DNA of 64,000 nt. Origin: Alphaproteobacteria bacterium (lineage in GTDB: Bacteria; Pseudomonadota; Alphaproteobacteria; TMED109). The stretch covers positions 1-64,000 of the forward strand of contig JAJEGJ010000087.1 in the NCBI GenBank assembly GCA_022819905.1. The letters run 5' to 3'. Positions 63,404-64,000 of this stretch are shown piece by piece; within the stretch, counting starts at the first letter, position 1; the number at the start of each line of letters is the position of its first letter. The notes beneath the pieces were generated by a model. It ran no database searches. It was not told where the DNA came from and worked only from the letters and a program-made list of their open reading frames with translations. The translations under genes and the position numbers were made by a program.

Positions 63404-64000
63404 TCAGAGACCCAGTTGCTCGGCCGTCATCCGGCCGGTGGCGTGGAGCAGCCCGTAGGCCGCAACCTGCAGGACGTGTCGCGCTTCGTCGAGACGGTCC
63501 TCGGCCACCAGCAGCTCCTGGTTGGCATTCAGCACGTCGAGGGTGGTGCGGTTGCCAACCTCGGCCTCGCGGCGGACACCATCGGAGGCGATGCGGTTCG
63601 CGCGCGCCGACGATTCGAGCGCCGTGATCGTCTCCGAAGCACTCCGGAAGCGGTGCCACGCGCTCAGTGCCTGCAGCCGGACGCGCCGCATCTCGGCATC
63701 GAGTTCGCGCTGCGTCTGTCCCAACAGCTCCTCGCTGCTGCGCACCGCCGCATCCACGCGCCCGCCGGACCACAGCGGCACCGTGGCGCCGATGCCGACC
63801 GTCAGGTCGGTCGAGGACTCGAAGAACGTGTTCGGATTGCGCGCGTAGGTCGCGGTACCGGTCAGGTCGAACGTCGGCAGGATCTCGAGCACCATCGTGT
63901 CCTTGCCCCGGGTCGCCGCGTCCACCCGGGCCCGCCGCATGAGCACCGCGGGGTGCATATTGACGGAGCTGTCCTCCACCTCGATCTCGCTCGCGGGCAC
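63404..64000 (-). CDS. tolC: TolC-family outer-membrane efflux protein, C-terminal part (runs off the window)
   Basis: A 198-residue C-terminal fragment cut by the window edge. It shows the second TolC repeat: 'ILPTFDLTGTATYARNPNTF' beta strand, 'DLTVGIGATVPLWSGGRVDA' loop, long coiled-coil helices and 'EVGNRTTLDVLNANQELLVA', the highly conserved NxxxxLDVLNAQ(E) region, then the C-terminal 'AAYGLLHATGRMTAEQLGL'. It is the outer-membrane channel of type I secretion and RND efflux. The upstream part lies beyond 64000. Confidence 0.95.
   Translation of the reverse strand: MPASEIEVEDSSVNMHPAVLMRRARVDAATRGKDTMVLEILPTFDLTGTATYARNPNTFFESSTDLTVGIGATVPLWSGGRVDAAVRSSEELLGQTQRELDAEMRRVRLQALSAWHRFRSASETITALESSARANRIASDGVRREAEVGNRTTLDVLNANQELLVAEDRLDEARHVLQVAAYGLLHATGRMTAEQLGL

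Overview
The window looks like a high-GC alphaproteobacterial chromosome segment. The clearest taxonomic clue is the right end, where tolC, a short PopZ/DUF2497-type gene, valS and ilvD run in one direction; tolC-DUF2497-valS is, from memory, a typical alphaproteobacterial order. No plasmid or phage backbone and no replication origin was seen. Metabolic genes are mixed with many toxin-antitoxin (TA) modules, transposase and relaxase fossils and decayed genes, as expected of an environmental or host-associated genome losing genes by small deletions.

Left part (1-9.7 kb): an intact higBA module; a sugar-acid catabolic cluster on the minus strand (KDG kinase, KDPG aldolase, outer-membrane porin, mandelate-racemase-like dehydratase) interrupted by a decayed nasT/cobA chimera; then a periplasmic PQQ dehydrogenase with a lanthanide-type Asp-x-Asp motif, preceded by a TAT-exported Rieske protein. 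Divergent from these (10.3-18.2 kb) is a four-gene operon with ATGA overlaps: a membrane protein, a DUF58 protein, a 1484-residue protein with three von Willebrand A domains, and a MoxR ATPase. It resembles the mxaRSACKL maturation genes of methylotrophs, so the two divergent units probably form one periplasmic oxidation system.

Middle (18.5-38.7 kb): small secreted proteins, a GST, a zeta-type kinase with a small partner, a Cys-rich duplicated secreted protein, a DUF4189/peptidoglycan-binding/MORN protein, a DUF1353 membrane protein, remnants of IS21, IS630, an MMPL exporter, two MobF relaxases and an MmeI-type DNA methyltransferase, a 115-bp element with perfect 20-bp terminal inverted repeats, an HU gene, a membrane-anchored nuclease, an ACP/acyl-AMP-ligase/acyltransferase fusion, and a class II tRNA with a Leu-like body, a GCG anticodon and a 29-nt variable region.

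Right part (39-64 kb): SDR dehydrogenase, nucleoside hydrolase with an internal deletion, histone-deacetylase-like amidohydrolase, second GST, a two-gene AT-richer island (superfamily I helicase plus DUF2290-like protein) that is the best candidate for an uncharacterised defence system, a CmcJ-like oxygenase, RES/Xre TA, ribokinase, DUF3237, two separate loci where two TA modules have lost both toxins at one junction while keeping both antitoxins, a histidine phosphatase, a PhyH dioxygenase, an M48 lipoprotein peptidase, and the ilvD-valS-popZ-tolC block.

All family names come from reading the sequence against remembered family motifs; no database search was run. Starts were chosen by ribosome-binding site and family length where possible.
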